From the NCBI GenBank assembly GCA_943704415.1, contig CALSCO010000241.1, forward strand, positions 1 to 20,161: 20,161 nucleotides of DNA. The letters run 5' to 3'. Positions within the stretch are counted from its first letter, which is position 1; each line of letters begins with the position of its first letter. Made by a program: the position numbers and the translations under genes. Origin of the DNA: Parvularia atlantis (lineage: Eukaryota > Opisthokonta > Rotosphaerida). Under the pieces are notes generated by a model. The model ran no database searches. It was not told where the DNA came from and worked only from the letters and a program-made list of their open reading frames with translations. Shown piece after piece: positions 8,374 through 18,860 of the stretch.

Positions 8374-11300
8374 ATGGCGGCGGTGCGGCACCCGCCTCGC
8401 TGTCACGATACTCTGGCTCACGGCGCGCGCGGCGCGGCAGCAGCTGCTGCTGGACGAGGCGGCGGCAGCGGTGGCGGCGGCGGCGGGGCCTGACGAGGCC
8501 GTGGCGCCGGCCGCGCTACCAACGGCCGATTTGGTGCTGTACATGCTCGAGTGGACCGCGCTGACACCGGCCGCGCTGTGGGCGGCGCTGGCCGAGGACG
8601 TGGCCGCGCGGCACGCGCCGGCGCTGGCGCTGGCCGTGTTCTGGGCGCGGCACCACGCGCGGCACTTTCTCGAAGACGACGAGCTGGGCGAACGGCTGGG
8701 CGTGGTGGCGACGGCGCTGCGGGCCGAGGCTGCTGCTGCTGCTGCTGCTGCTACTGCAACAGCAACAACAACATCGCTCGACATGCGGCAGATGCTCGTG
8801 CAGGCGCTCGTGCGCGCGGCCGACCGTCTCGCAAGCCTCCAGTCCGAGTCGTCGACGACGCTGGCCGACCGCCTGCGCCGCGGGCCTCAGACGCGCGTCG
8901 TGAGCCAGCTCGACTCGCCCGTCGTGCCCGCGCCCGTGCTGTTCCTCGAGCCGGCCTCGCCCGGCGGGCCGTCGCCGCAGCAGCTGGCCGTGCCGGTGAG
9001 TGCCTACGTGCCGTCGTCGCTGTCGGCGTCGCCCGGGCGCAGCGACTGCAACCCGGAGACGTCGCTCACGGGCGTGCAGTTCCTCGACATGCCCTCGTCT
9101 GTGCTCAGCCTGCACCTGCAGCAGATGCAGCTAGACGTGTACCGCGCCCTGCGCCCGTCAGACTTTGCCGGCTGCATCCGCAGCAAGAGCGGCACGCTCG
9201 GGCGCAAGTCGGCCGACGAGCTGCTCCAGCCGCTCGACCACAACGCGATCGCGCGCCGCTCGAGCAGCGTGCGCGCGCACCAGAACGCCTTTGTGCGCAA
9301 CGTGCGCCTGTTCAACCAGGTGCGCGCCGCGGACGCGCTCCAATTTGGCGTGCTGAACAAGTGAGGGCGCGGCAGATGGCGTTCTGGGTGGTGCAGATGA
9401 TCCTGAACGAGGCCGCGCTCAAGGACCGCGTGCAGATGCTCGCCAAGTTCATCAAGGTCGCCGTGCGGCTGCGCGCCGTGCACGACTACAACTCGCTCTT
9501 CGCCGTCTACAGCGGCCTGACGCACAACGCCGTCTTCCGGCTGCGCCACACCTTCGCGGCCCTGCCGCGGCGCTACCAGATGTCGTGGGAGCTGCTCACG
9601 TCATTCCTCTCGCCCGAGAACAACTTTGCGCGGTACCGGCAGGAGCTGCGCGACAACGCCGGTGCGGGAGTGGGGTACGCTGGCGCGCCTCTCACGCGTG
9701 CGCCCGCAGACCGCAGCATCCCGTACGTCGGCCTGCTCGTGTCGGACCTCGTGCACTCGAACGACGCGTTCCGCAAGCAGGACGTGGCCAGCGCGGGCGG
9801 CGAGCTCAACTTAGCCAGGCTGGCTGCGCTGGTGCGGCTGCGCCTAGCGCCCTCGCACTCGCTGCTGCTGCTGCTCATGGCGCGACCGCAGGCGCAGCCC
9901 ATCCGCCAGGCGCTTGTCGCGCAGCGCCACTTGCAGCCGCAGCCGGTGGAGCAGTCGCTCTGGAACATCCTGCACCTGGCGATGCATCCGGTCGTCTCGG
10001 AGCAGGACATGGACAAGCTGTCGTACCTGCGCGAGCCGCGCGAAGGTGCGGCGATCGCCTGCTGCCGCAGGTGCTGACAGCTGGCCCGCGGGCCCGGCAC
10101 CCAGCCACGCCGCAGCGCCAGGTGCCCGAGGACAAGTCGGCCTTCCAGGCGTTCCTGAGCCACATGGCGACGGGGCTCTACGGTGCCGCGCGCGCTGCCG
10201 TGTGCGCGCGTGGACTTGCTGAGCGACACGGCGCAGGCCTGCACGCGGCCGCCAAAAAGTCCGACGCAGGCCACGGCACGGTCGACGCCGACGAGCAGGC
10301 GGACGACGTCAGCGTCGAGATGGCCGTGCAGGAGCTGTGCGACGCCATCTTTCGTGAGGCACGCACAGTGCGACGCCCAGACGCGACACGCACGCTGACG
10401 CGTACCGTCGGCGCGCAGTTTGACCTTGACCACTCAGATTCGCTCAGCATGGAGGAGTTTGAGAACGTGGCCACGTTCTTCCCGTTCCTGTACAGCTTCC
10501 AGTCGCTCGACAAGAACAAGGACGGACTGATCACGCGCGGCGAGCTGTACAACTTTCTGCTGCACGGTTGCCCCGCGCTTGCGGGTTCCTGCGCGCGGGC
10601 GTGGCGCTGAGCCGCGGCGCGCAGCGCGCAAGACCAATGTGTGGGACTCGCTGCACAAGCTGTTCCAGCACTCGATCATGCCGCCGGGCTCGCTCCGCTG
10701 CGACGTCTGCAGCAAGCTCATGTGGAAGAGCCTCGTGACAGGGTCGTACTTTCGCTGCATCGACTGTGGCATGGCCGTGCACCGGGTGCGTGCGCACGCA
10801 CTGCCATGCGTGGTCGGCGACTGAGCTCGGCCGCAGCACTGCCGCGCGGCCATGTCGAGCGCGTGCGAGCCCGAGAAGACCTCGGCACAGCTGTTCTCGG
10901 GGCTGCGCAGTGGCCTGGGCTCGGTGCTCGGCGGGCTGTCGTCGTCGCTCAGCATCGGCGGCCCGTCGTCGCAGGGCGACCTGCTCAGCCCGGCGTCGTC
11001 GTCGTACTGGCTGCGTGGGCAGCAGCAGCACCACCAGCCGGCGCAACAAGTGTCACACGTGGTGCGTGCCGCGTCGGCGTGAGCGCGACTGGTGCTGACC
11101 CTGCGCTGCGCAGCGGACGACGAGGGCGTCGCTCGACACGGCGGTGCGTTGCCGCCGACTGTGCCTCATGCGCACGGCTGACGCAGGCGTGCAGCAACTG
11201 ATCGCGCACGAGGCCGACGCCGTCTCGATCGCCTCGTCGACTGCTTCCGCCGCGACCGCACCCGCGCCGCTGCCGCCTGGCACACTGCTGGCCGCGCCCG

Positions 11301-11779
11301 TGGCCAAGCGTGCCGCGCACCGGCGCGTGCGCAGCGAGGACGTGCGTCCTATCATCCGCACGCTCTCAATCGAGACCAGCCCGGCCGCGCTCTCGGGCGC
11401 TGCCTCGGGCACGCCGCCGCCACCGACCGCGCCGACGTACCCGCCGCCTCCCGCACCCGATCCGCCGGCCGCCGCTGCCGATACCGGTCCGCCATCGGCA
11501 CCCGCATCAGCACCGGCATCAGCACGAGCGACGGTGCAGCAGCCGGTCGACGTCTCGCACGAGTTGCGCGCGCTGAAGGACCGGCTGGACAAGGTGCGAC
11601 AGTTGTTCCGTGCAGCGCTTGTGCCCTCAGACGCCGCGCAGGAGTATACGCTGCTGCGGCGCGTGCAGATGGCCATCGCAACGACGTCGGGCGAGCTCGC
11701 GGACGAGCTGCGCGCGAGCCTCGTTGAGCTCATCGACGACAACGAACACGCGCTCGCTCGTGTCAGCCAGCAGCCGTAA
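8374..11779 (+). CDS. RasGRP-like Ras guanine nucleotide exchange factor (REM-CDC25-EF-EF-C1)
   Basis: Eleven exons: 8374-8382, 8441-9319, 9376-9661, 9710-10045, 10105-10182, 10237-10367, 10419-10566, 10625-10785, 10837-11061, 11114-11143, 11195-11779; 955 aa. Seen in order: a REM-like helical domain (about 30-150), a CDC25 catalytic domain (about 222-500, with RVQMLAKFIKVAVRLR, NYNSL-like DYNSLFAVYSGL and IPYVGLLVSDL), two EF-hands with good loops (575-586 D-D-S-S-S-E; 604-615 D-N-D-E), a C1 zinc domain (about 633-686; ligands C648, C651, C667, C670, H675, C678, C686), a Pro/Ala-rich region and a C-terminal helix (SHELRALKDRLDKVR). This is the animal RasGRP order: Ras or Rap activation tuned by calcium and diacylglycerol. 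The C1 loop is longer than usual, so lipid binding is uncertain. The second micro-exon splits C1 exactly at the H-x2-C ligands. An in-frame upstream ATG at 8341 would add 11 residues. Confidence 0.9.
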
Positions 11780-11826
11780 TGTAGCCCTTTCGTGTAACAT
11801 TTGATTGCCAACGCTGTGTACGCAGG

Positions 11827-12935
11827 ATGGGTGAGCGCAAGGTCTTGAATAAGGTGCGCCTTTGCCGCGCCCGCCGCCGCCCGCCCACCGCCGCCGCCCA
11901 CCGCCGCGTGCACGCACGCGCCCGCAGTACTACCCGCCGGATTTCGACCCGGCCAAGATCCCGCGGCGCAAGCGGCCGCTCGATGCGCAGGTGCGCCGGC
12001 GCGATGTGTGCCGTGTGCCCGTTTTGCCTGATCGGCGGATGCGCAGCACATCGTGCGCCTGATGGCCCCGTTCAGCATGCGCTGCAACACGTGCGGCGAG
12101 TGGATCTACAAGGGCAAGAAGTTCAACGCGCGCAAGGAGAACGCAATCGGCGAGAAGTACCTGTCGATCCAGATCTTCCGGTGCGCGCTGCGCGCAGTCG
12201 CCTCGCTCTCGTGGGCGCTCACGTCCGCGCAGCTTCTACATCAAGTGCACGCGCTGCGCCGCCGAGATCACGTTCAAGACCGACCCCAAGAACGCCGACT
12301 ACACGTGCGAGCACGGCGCGTCGCGCAACTTCGAGCCGTGGCGCGACGCCGAGGACGCGGTCGAGGAGGCCAAGCGCGAGCGCGAGAAGGAGGAGGAGAA
12401 CAACCCGATGAAGCACCTCGAGAACCGCACGGCCGAGACCAAGCGCGAGATCGACATCCTCGACGCGCTTGACGAGATGCGCTCGATTCGCGCGCGCCAG
12501 GAGCGCGTTGGCATCGACGCCGTGCTGCAGCAGCACGCGGCCGAGGACGTCGCGGAGCAGGTGGCCGAGGACGAGGAGGACGAGCGCCTGGTGCGGCAGG
12601 CGTTCGGGGCGCGGCGGGGCGACGCGGGCGGCAGCGGTGGTGGAGGCGGAGGTGGCGAGGACTACGACGACGAGCAAGAGGTGATCGAGGAGATCGATCT
12701 GTTTGAGCTCGTCAAGCCGCGCGGTCCTGCGTCTGCTTCGTCCGCGGCAGCGTCGTCCTCCTCGTCTTCGTCGTCCGCAGCACCCGCCGGCAAGCCGCCC
12801 AAGCCTGCGCCGCCCGCCAAGCCGCAGCTGGCCGCCGCGACGACCGCGCCGGCGCCGCCCGCCAAGCCCGCGGACAACAAGCGCAAGGCCGCAGCCAACC
12901 CGCTCGGGATTGTCGTGAAGAAGAAGGCGGTGTGA
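11827..12935 (+). CDS. YJU2: YJU2/CWC16 (CCDC94) pre-mRNA splicing factor
   Basis: Four exons: 11827-11853, 11928-11990, 12047-12180, 12233-12935; 308 aa. Family role: Yju2 joins the activated spliceosome with the Prp19 complex and promotes the first step, contacting the branch helix. Seen: the diagnostic start [17 protein letters not shown], the Zn site with C43-x2-C46 ([23 protein letters not shown]) and C80-x2-C83 ([18 protein letters not shown]), the [11 protein letters not shown] segment, then a charged helical region, a Gly run, an acidic patch and a low-complexity Ser/Pro/Ala/Lys tail. It follows the RasGRP-like stop by only 47 bp on the same strand, the only tandem junction in the window. 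The first exon is nine codons, which fixes the start. Confidence 0.96.
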
Positions 12936-12997
12936 CGTCGGCAGAAGCAGCGTGCATGATCAGAGCGCAGTCCCCCTCCCACATACACATGTTTGCT

Positions 12998-14492
12998 TTA
13001 CAACCTGACCTCCTGCGGGTGAGCAGGCGTGAGCAGGGCGCTTGCTGCGGGGTGGCGTTGAGCGCGCGCGCACACACCTTGTCCTTCGGGAAGCCGCCGC
13101 CCGCGGTGCCCTCCTCGGCGTCGTCGAGCTTGAGCGTCATCGAGCGCATGATGTCGGTCTGGTTGGGGCTCCACAAGAGAAAGACGCCGATGCACATGAC
13201 GGCGAACCTTTCATGGGCGCGGCGTGAGCTTGTGCGCAGCACGGAAAGAAAGCGCGCGCACCCGCAGATCACGTTGAGCACGTCGCGCGCCGACTGCACC
13301 TCGGCGCCCTGGAAGCAGATGAGGTTCGCGACGATCGTTGTTGTCGTGAAGAAGACGTAGTACACGGGCGACACGGCCGCGGCCGGGAAGAGGTCGAGCG
13401 CCTGCGCGCGCACGCGACGCGGTGTGAGGTGCATGTGCGCCGCGATGTGCGCTCGTGTGCACCTTGTTAAGGTAGTTGAGCTGGAAGACGATGCCGAAGA
13501 CCATCGCGAAAAAGAAAGCGTACGTCGCCGGGTAGAAGAACTGGTTGTTGCCGCTGACCGTGAGCTTGATGGCAACGCCGACGCTGCGCAAGCACGAACG
13601 CGTTGAGCGGGGCAAAGGCGACGGCGCAGCACAGCCCGCCCGCGCACCCCTTGCTCGCGATCACGAGCAGCGAGCCGCCGAACGAGCACACCGTGATGTA
13701 CACGAGCATGTTGCGCTGGCCGTAGCGCGGCGCGAGCTTCCACAGGAAGTAGGCCATGACGGCGATGCCGGTAAACATGTACGCCACGAACGCTGCCGCC
13801 GCACGCGCCGGTCAGCCGCCCCCCATCGCAACTGAGCGCGTGTGCAACGCACCGGGCTGCGAGATGTAGAACACGATCTCGTTGATCGACTGCAGGTCGC
13901 GCTCGTGCGGCGCGTGCAGCACGATGACCGTGGTGCCGATGGCGCACAGGCCGCAGCCGATCTTGCCGCTGCGGTCGAGGCGCTCGCCGAGGAAGAGCGA
14001 TGCGAGCACGGCGCTGCGTGCGGCGTCAGTGCGACGCGGCAGTCGAGGCGTTGGCGCACCTGATGACGACGCTGAGCGCGCCCATCGGTGTCACTAGGAT
14101 CGCGGGCGCGAACGAGTAGGCCGCGAAGTTTGCGACCTCGCCGACGGCCACTGCGCGACGCGCGACGTGAGCGAAACGCGGCCGTGACGTGGCGTCGCAC
14201 GCACTGAGGAACGTGCCGCCCCACCAGATCGGGTTGAGCAGGAAGGCGTAGCTGCTGCCGGTCCCTGCGCCGCGCCCGCGCCGCTTCAGCTGCCGGTATC
14301 TCACCGCGTGGGCGGCGCCGCACCACTGCCCTCGGACGTGCTCAGCCCGTGCTTCTTGACGACGAAGCTGGTGCCGATGCTGCGCGCGTCCCGGCATGAG
14401 CGGGCCGGCGCGGGCGCTGCGCGGCACGCGTGGGCGACGCACCTCACGGCGCTGCCGGCCGCGAGCACGAAGCCGAGCAGACGGTCGTCCAT
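12998..14492 (-). CDS. NIPA-family magnesium transporter, copy A
   Basis: Ten exons: 14492-14443, 14379-14324, 14264-14205, 14150-14060, 14013-13853, 13792-13648, 13583-13463, 13401-13262, 13207-13078, 13012-12998; 322 aa. The NIPA (non-imprinted in Prader-Willi/Angelman) family are multi-pass membrane Mg2+ transporters of the DMT superfamily. Family motifs seen: [83 protein letters not shown] and [26 protein letters not shown]. About nine hydrophobic segments span the protein. The C-terminus is short and charged (KDKEVRL). The last intron starts GTGTGT and the last exon codes only four residues. It is an inverted paralogue of the gene at 14835-16317, with stretches identical at DNA level including introns. 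Confidence 0.93.
13784..14094 (-). repeat. 311-bp tract identical to copy B (left arm of inverted repeat)
   Basis: Reverse-complementing this interval gives exactly 15203-15513. It covers the end of exon 4, a 46-nt intron, the whole 161-nt exon 5, a 60-nt intron and the first 9 nt of exon 6. One mismatch at 14095 ends the tract, followed by 35 more identical bases. Two further identical tracts lie at 13391-13468 (78 bp) and 13256-13371 (116 bp). Confidence 0.95.
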
Positions 14493-14834
14493 GGCTGAAG
14501 TCGGCCCGTTCCCAGCATGGCCGCTTTCGTGACGTCACAGGACGAGCGGCGGCGCGCTGGCGGCTGTCTGCTGCCTTGGCAGCGAGCTGCTGCGCGTGTC
14601 GTGCGCTTGCTGCTGCCTTGCTGCGTGCCTTGCGCGTGCCTTGCGCGTGTGCTGCGCGTGTGCTGCCGTGGAGAGAGGGGGGCGCACGTGACAGCAGACA
14701 GACAGCACGCAGAGTGTCACTTTTGGGGCTGTGATCGCGCCCGTGGCACCTCGCCGCTCAAACCGTGCGCACGCGCAGCCGACACCCGCCTCGCGCGCGC
14801 GCGCGTGCATGTGCTGCGCGCGTTCAAGACAAGG
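14493..14834. promoter_or_regulatory. Divergent promoter between the two NIPA genes
   Basis: This 342-bp spacer separates the two opposed NIPA start codons. A perfect palindromic CRE-like site, TGACGTCA, lies at 14530-14537, about 38 bp upstream of copy A. Further right (about 14560-14670) are imprecise short repeats of ctgccttgc/gcgtgc type. I see no open frame with exon-like codon use. Sharing one spacer may co-regulate both transporters; this is inference. Confidence 0.55.
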
Positions 14835-16317
14835 ATGGACGCGCGCATCGCGGGATTCTGCCTGGCGCTGCTCTCGAGCGTGCTCATCGGCACCAGCTTC
14901 TGCGTTAAGAAGTACGCGCTCAACCACTCCGAGGGCCATGGTGCGCCGCCCACCGCGCCCACCACGCCCCCACCCGCGCGCGCGCACACGGCCCGCCCAA
15001 CGACGCGCGCTACAGGCACTGGCGAGTCGTACCGCTTCCTGCTGAAGCCCGTGTGGTGGGGCGGGACATTCTTGAGTGCGTGCGACGCCACGTCACGGCC
15101 GCGTTTCGCTCACGTCACGTCGCGCTGGCGTCGCATGTGCGCGCAGTGGCCATCGGCGAGTTTCTCAACTTCGCGGCCTACTCGTTCGCGCCCGCGATCC
15201 TCGTGACACCGATGGGCGCGCTCAGCGTCGTCATCAGGTGCGCCAACGCCTCGACTGCCGCGTCGCACTGACGCCGCACGCAGCGCCGTGCTCGCATCGC
15301 TCTTCCTCGGCGAGCGCCTCGACCGCAGCGGCAAGATCGGCTGCGGCCTGTGCGCCATCGGCACCACGGTCATCGTGCTGCACGCGCCGCACGAGCGCGA
15401 CCTGCAGTCGATCAACGAGATCGTGTTCTACATCTCGCAGCCCGGTGCGTTGCACACGCGCTCAGTTGCGATGGGGGGCGGCTGACCGGCGCGTGCGGCG
15501 GCAGCGTTCGTGGTCTTCCTCGTGCTTTCGCTGCTGTTCATCGTGCTCATGCTCTGGCTCGTCGCGCCCAAGCACGGCCGGCACAACATGCTGGTGTACA
15601 TCTCAGTGTGCTCGTTCGGCGGCGCCCTCCTCGTCATCGCGTGCAAGGGGTGCGCGCACGCACTTCGCCCCTGGCACTCGGCTCACCTGCGGCCACAGCG
15701 TCGGCGTCGCCGTACGCGTCAGCCTCGCCGGCAACAACCAGATGACATCGCCGTACACGTACGTCTTCCTCCTGTGCATGCTCTTCGGCCTGCTCTTCCA
15801 GCTCAACTACCTCAACAAGGTGCACACGAGCGCACATCGCGGCGCACATGCACCTCACACCGCGTCGCGTGCGCGCGCAGGCGCTCGACCTGTTCCCGGC
15901 CGCCGCCGTCTCGCCCGTGTACTACGTCTTCTTCACGACAACAACGATCGTCGCGAACCTCATCTGCTTCCAGGGCGCCGAGGTGCAGTCGGCGCGCGAC
16001 GTGCTCAACGTGATCTGCGGGTGCGCACATCCGGGCACGTGGCTGCGGCCGGCTCACGCCCTGCGCGTGCCAGCTTCATCGTTATGTGCATCGGTGTATT
16101 TCTCGTCTGGGGCCCAAGCCAAAAAGACTTCTCGCTTGCGAACCTCTGGGCGTGGACGTCCAGCACCAGCACCAGCGTCGTCAGCTCAAGCAGCAGTGGC
16201 CTGGGCGGCGCCACCAGCGCCGACGTGATCCAGATGGACGCGCTGCATGTCATGAAGGACGACGACGACGAGGAAGCGGGTCTTCTCACTGCTGCTGCCG
16301 CTGCGGGCCATGTTTGA
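14835..16317 (+). CDS. NIPA-family magnesium transporter, copy B
   Basis: Eight exons: 14835-14940, 15016-15075, 15147-15237, 15284-15444, 15505-15649, 15699-15819, 15881-16020, 16074-16317; 355 aa. It has the same NIPA motifs as copy A ([67 protein letters not shown]) and the same exon lengths in the middle of the gene. Differences: it lacks copy A's first intron, and its C-terminal tail is longer, with a Ser-rich stretch and a DDDDEE acidic patch instead of copy A's short charged end. Predicted multi-pass Mg2+ transporter; the different tails suggest different trafficking or regulation, which is inference. Confidence 0.93.
15203..15513 (+). repeat. 311-bp tract identical to copy A (right arm of inverted repeat)
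   Basis: This is the partner of 13784-14094 in opposite orientation, with 311 of 311 bases identical including two complete introns. Shorter identical partners lie at 15814-15891 and 15911-16026. Diverged sequence separates the tracts, so the similarity is patchy rather than uniform. Confidence 0.95.
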
Positions 16318-16380
16318 CGTGCGTGCAGTTTTTTTTCTTTTTGTACAGCGACGTTGTGTACAGCCAACGTGCCAGCCCCC

Positions 16381-18860
16381 TCACGACAGCTTGAGCGCAG
16401 AGCTCGTCTTGGGCGCGCGCGCGGCCTTGCGCTTGCGCTCGGCGGTGCTCTCCGGCGCCAGGCCCGCGTCGCCGATGATCTTGACGTTGCCCCGCGCCGT
16501 CGCCTTGCTCACGATGTCCTGCAGCTTGGCCTTGACGTGCTTGTTGCCCAGCCCCGGCCGCGACCTGTGCGGAGCTGCTCAGCAGCAAAGACTGCGGTTC
16601 GGCGCGCGCACTTTTCGAGCCGCTTCATGTCACCAGCTGCGCGTCGCTTCTCCTTGGCTTTTTGCGTGTGCTTGGCCTTGATCCGCAGCCGCTTCTTCTC
16701 GGCCGCCGACATCTCCGTCTGGCCCTGCAGCGCGCCGTCAGCGCACGCGCACGTCCGCAGTGCGAACCGCGCGCACCGCAATCACCACGCGCTTCTTCCG
16801 GTAGATCTCTTCAGGCGCGAGCCGGTTCGCGTCCGAGAACGCCGTCGGCACCTTCTCTTCCACAACCATCGCGGGCACGTTCGAGACGATCTGTGCGCGC
16901 CGAAGCTCCGTCAGCCCCGGCATAAAACACCCGCGCCCAACGCACCTGCATCTCGGCCTGCTCCGGCAGCGCGGGCGTGAAACGGAAGTTGGTGAGCGCG
17001 TCCAGCCGCTCACACAGCGCCATGTACTGCTCGCGGATGCGCACGTGGATCTTCTCCGTCTCGGACTTTGGCTTGGCCGCCAGCGGGTGCAGCTCCTGTG
17101 GCGCCCCGTCGCGCGCCTCGTCCGGCTTGCCACCGGCCTTCTGCTGTTGCTTCAAGTACGCCTCCTCGTAGATCTCGCTCAGCGACTTCTTGGACTTGTC
17201 GTGCTCGAGCTCGGCGGCGGGCTTGGCGCCGGCGCGCGCCTTGTCGTCGTCGCTCTTGCGCACGACGTCGTCAAACATGCGCTGGCCATTGCGCCGCCCC
17301 GCGTGTAAGTCGCGTCTGCCATAGCTCGCGTGAGACGCACGTCGAGGATGCGCTTTTTGATCATGTCCTCGAGCGACGATGTCACCTGCTCCGTGATCAG
17401 CGGCACGCCCTTGGTCGCCTGGTCAAACTCGAGCACTTCCTCGAGCAGGCTGTTGACGGGGCGGTCGCGCGCCGAGGCCTGGGCGGCGCCGTGTTCAGCC
17501 GTGGAGGCGCGTACACGCCGGTCGTCGCGCACCTCGCCCATCAGCTGCCACGAGCGCTTCTGCAGGTTATCCTCCTCGAGCTGCGCAATCGTCTTGCGGA
17601 TGTCGCGCAGCTTGCGTTCGTACTTGGACAGGCCTGGTGCGAGCGCGAGCGTCAGCGGGCGGGTCAACGGGCAGGCTTGCCGACGCCGCCACCTTTGGCC
17701 TCCTCGTCGTCCTCCTCGTCGTCTTCGTCGTCAAGGATGCGCCGGCGCTTGCCTGGTGTCTCGTCGTCGTCGTCGTCGTTGTCGTTGTCGTCGTCGCCAT
17801 CCTCGTCCGCGTCAAGCCCGTCGTCTTCGTCGGCTGCGGCGGCGGCATCGACCGCCTGCGCCACACGCGACGGTCGCCCGCGCGCCTTGCGCTTCTCTGG
17901 CCGCGGCGGCTCGAAAAAGTCGCGGTAGCTGATCTCCGCAGCCGACTTGGGGCCACCGTCTTCGTCCTCGTCGTCGTCCTCGTCTCCCTCGTCGGCGCCT
18001 TCTTCGTCGGGCACATCTGCGCGCGCTCGTCACACGCAGCACACTCTGGCTTTGGCCACGCACCCTGGAAGTAGTCGATCTCCTCCTCTTCTTCATCCTC
18101 GTCTGCGTCGTCTGCGTCGTCGCCCTCGTCGCGCTCGACGTCGTCCTCGTCGCGCTCGACGTCGTCCTCATCCATCTCCTCACGCTCGACGTCGTCCACA
18201 AACTTGTGCATCTCGTGCAGCGAGAAAAAGTCGTCGTCGATCGCGCTTGTGCTCTTGCTGCGGGCCGCTGCCGGCGCCTCTTCCTCTTCCTCCTCCTCGT
18301 CTGCTTTGTCATCTTCATCGTCGTCGTCCTCGCCTTCGAGCTCGGTCTCCTGCTCGTCCTCGTTCTCGTCACCGCTCTCGTCCTCGTCTTGCTGTGCAAG
18401 CGCGCTCCCGTCGTCGTCGTCGCCGTCGTCCTCCTCTTCTGCCGGCGCACGCTCGGCCTCCTGCGCGGCGGTGCAAATGTCAAGACACGCACACGCACAC
18501 CACACCGTGCCGCACCTGCTCCAGCGCCGCCACATCGTCGCGCAGCCGCGCCAGCAGCGGCCGGTGGCGCAGCTGCAGCTCCTCCCAGATCTGCTCGCCA
18601 TCGAAGCCGTCCACGAGCAGCGCCGGCAGCTCGCCAAACGCGGGCCACCCATCCACGCCTGCCGATCGTCTCAGTCGCGCGGCTTACACACGCCTCGCCC
18701 GCGCCCGCGCACCGGCGTCGTACAGCCGCTTGACCACCACCAGCAGCTCGCTCGACGCCGCCGCGTCTGCGCCCGCCGCCGCGCGGCCCAGCAGCACCAG
18801 GGGCGCCGCGACGAGCCGCGCCGCGATGCGCTGCGCCTCCTCGGGCCACGTGGCAGCCAT
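16381..18860 (-). CDS. MPP10: MPP10, U3 snoRNP / SSU processome subunit
   Basis: Ten exons: 18860-18713, 18658-18516, 18460-18064, 18016-17669, 17633-17533, 17478-17341, 17281-16946, 16890-16777, 16724-16612, 16564-16381; 673 aa (human 681). Family role: Mpp10 forms a complex with Imp3 and Imp4 on U3 snoRNA and is needed for 18S rRNA processing in the nucleolus. Seen: N-terminal FDGEQIWEELQLR, a long Asp/Glu-rich middle, DDDFFSLHEMHKFV, DYFQD, ISYRDFFEPP, then the conserved core LSKYERKLRDIRKTI, WQLMGEASARDRPVNSLLEE, VPLITEQVTSSLEDMIKKRI, FDDVVRK, NFRFTPALP, VSNVPAM and a Lys/Arg-rich C-terminus. Intron 4 is only 35 nt with a GTTGAC donor. Intron 5 (54 nt) is stop-free and divisible by three, but removing it restores the conserved spacing. 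Its start lies 28 bp from the esterase start. Confidence 0.94.
18125..18196 (-). repeat. 21-bp tandem repeat encoding an acidic DDVERDE motif in MPP10
   Basis: Two identical 21-bp units (18125-18145 and 18146-18166) are followed by a third, diverged copy. They encode repeats of Asp-Asp-Val-Glu-Arg-Asp-Glu in the acidic region of MPP10. This looks like recent expansion by slippage within a tolerant disordered segment. Confidence 0.85.

Noticed and set aside
8996-9042. Possible intron (GTGAGT...CAG) in exon 2 of the RasGRP-like gene
   Set aside because: It is 47 nt long and removing it shifts the frame out of the CDC25 domain; the unspliced reading continues cleanly.
12998-16317. Inverted repeat as the ends of a DNA transposon
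   Set aside because: The arms are the bodies of two complete transporter genes with matched exons; there is no transposase, target-site duplication or terminal motif.
17947-18858. Plus-strand open frame leading into the esterase, as an N-terminal extension
   Set aside because: It is Ser/Pro/Arg low complexity antisense to the acidic MPP10 exons; the esterase domain has a natural start at 18889 or 18859.
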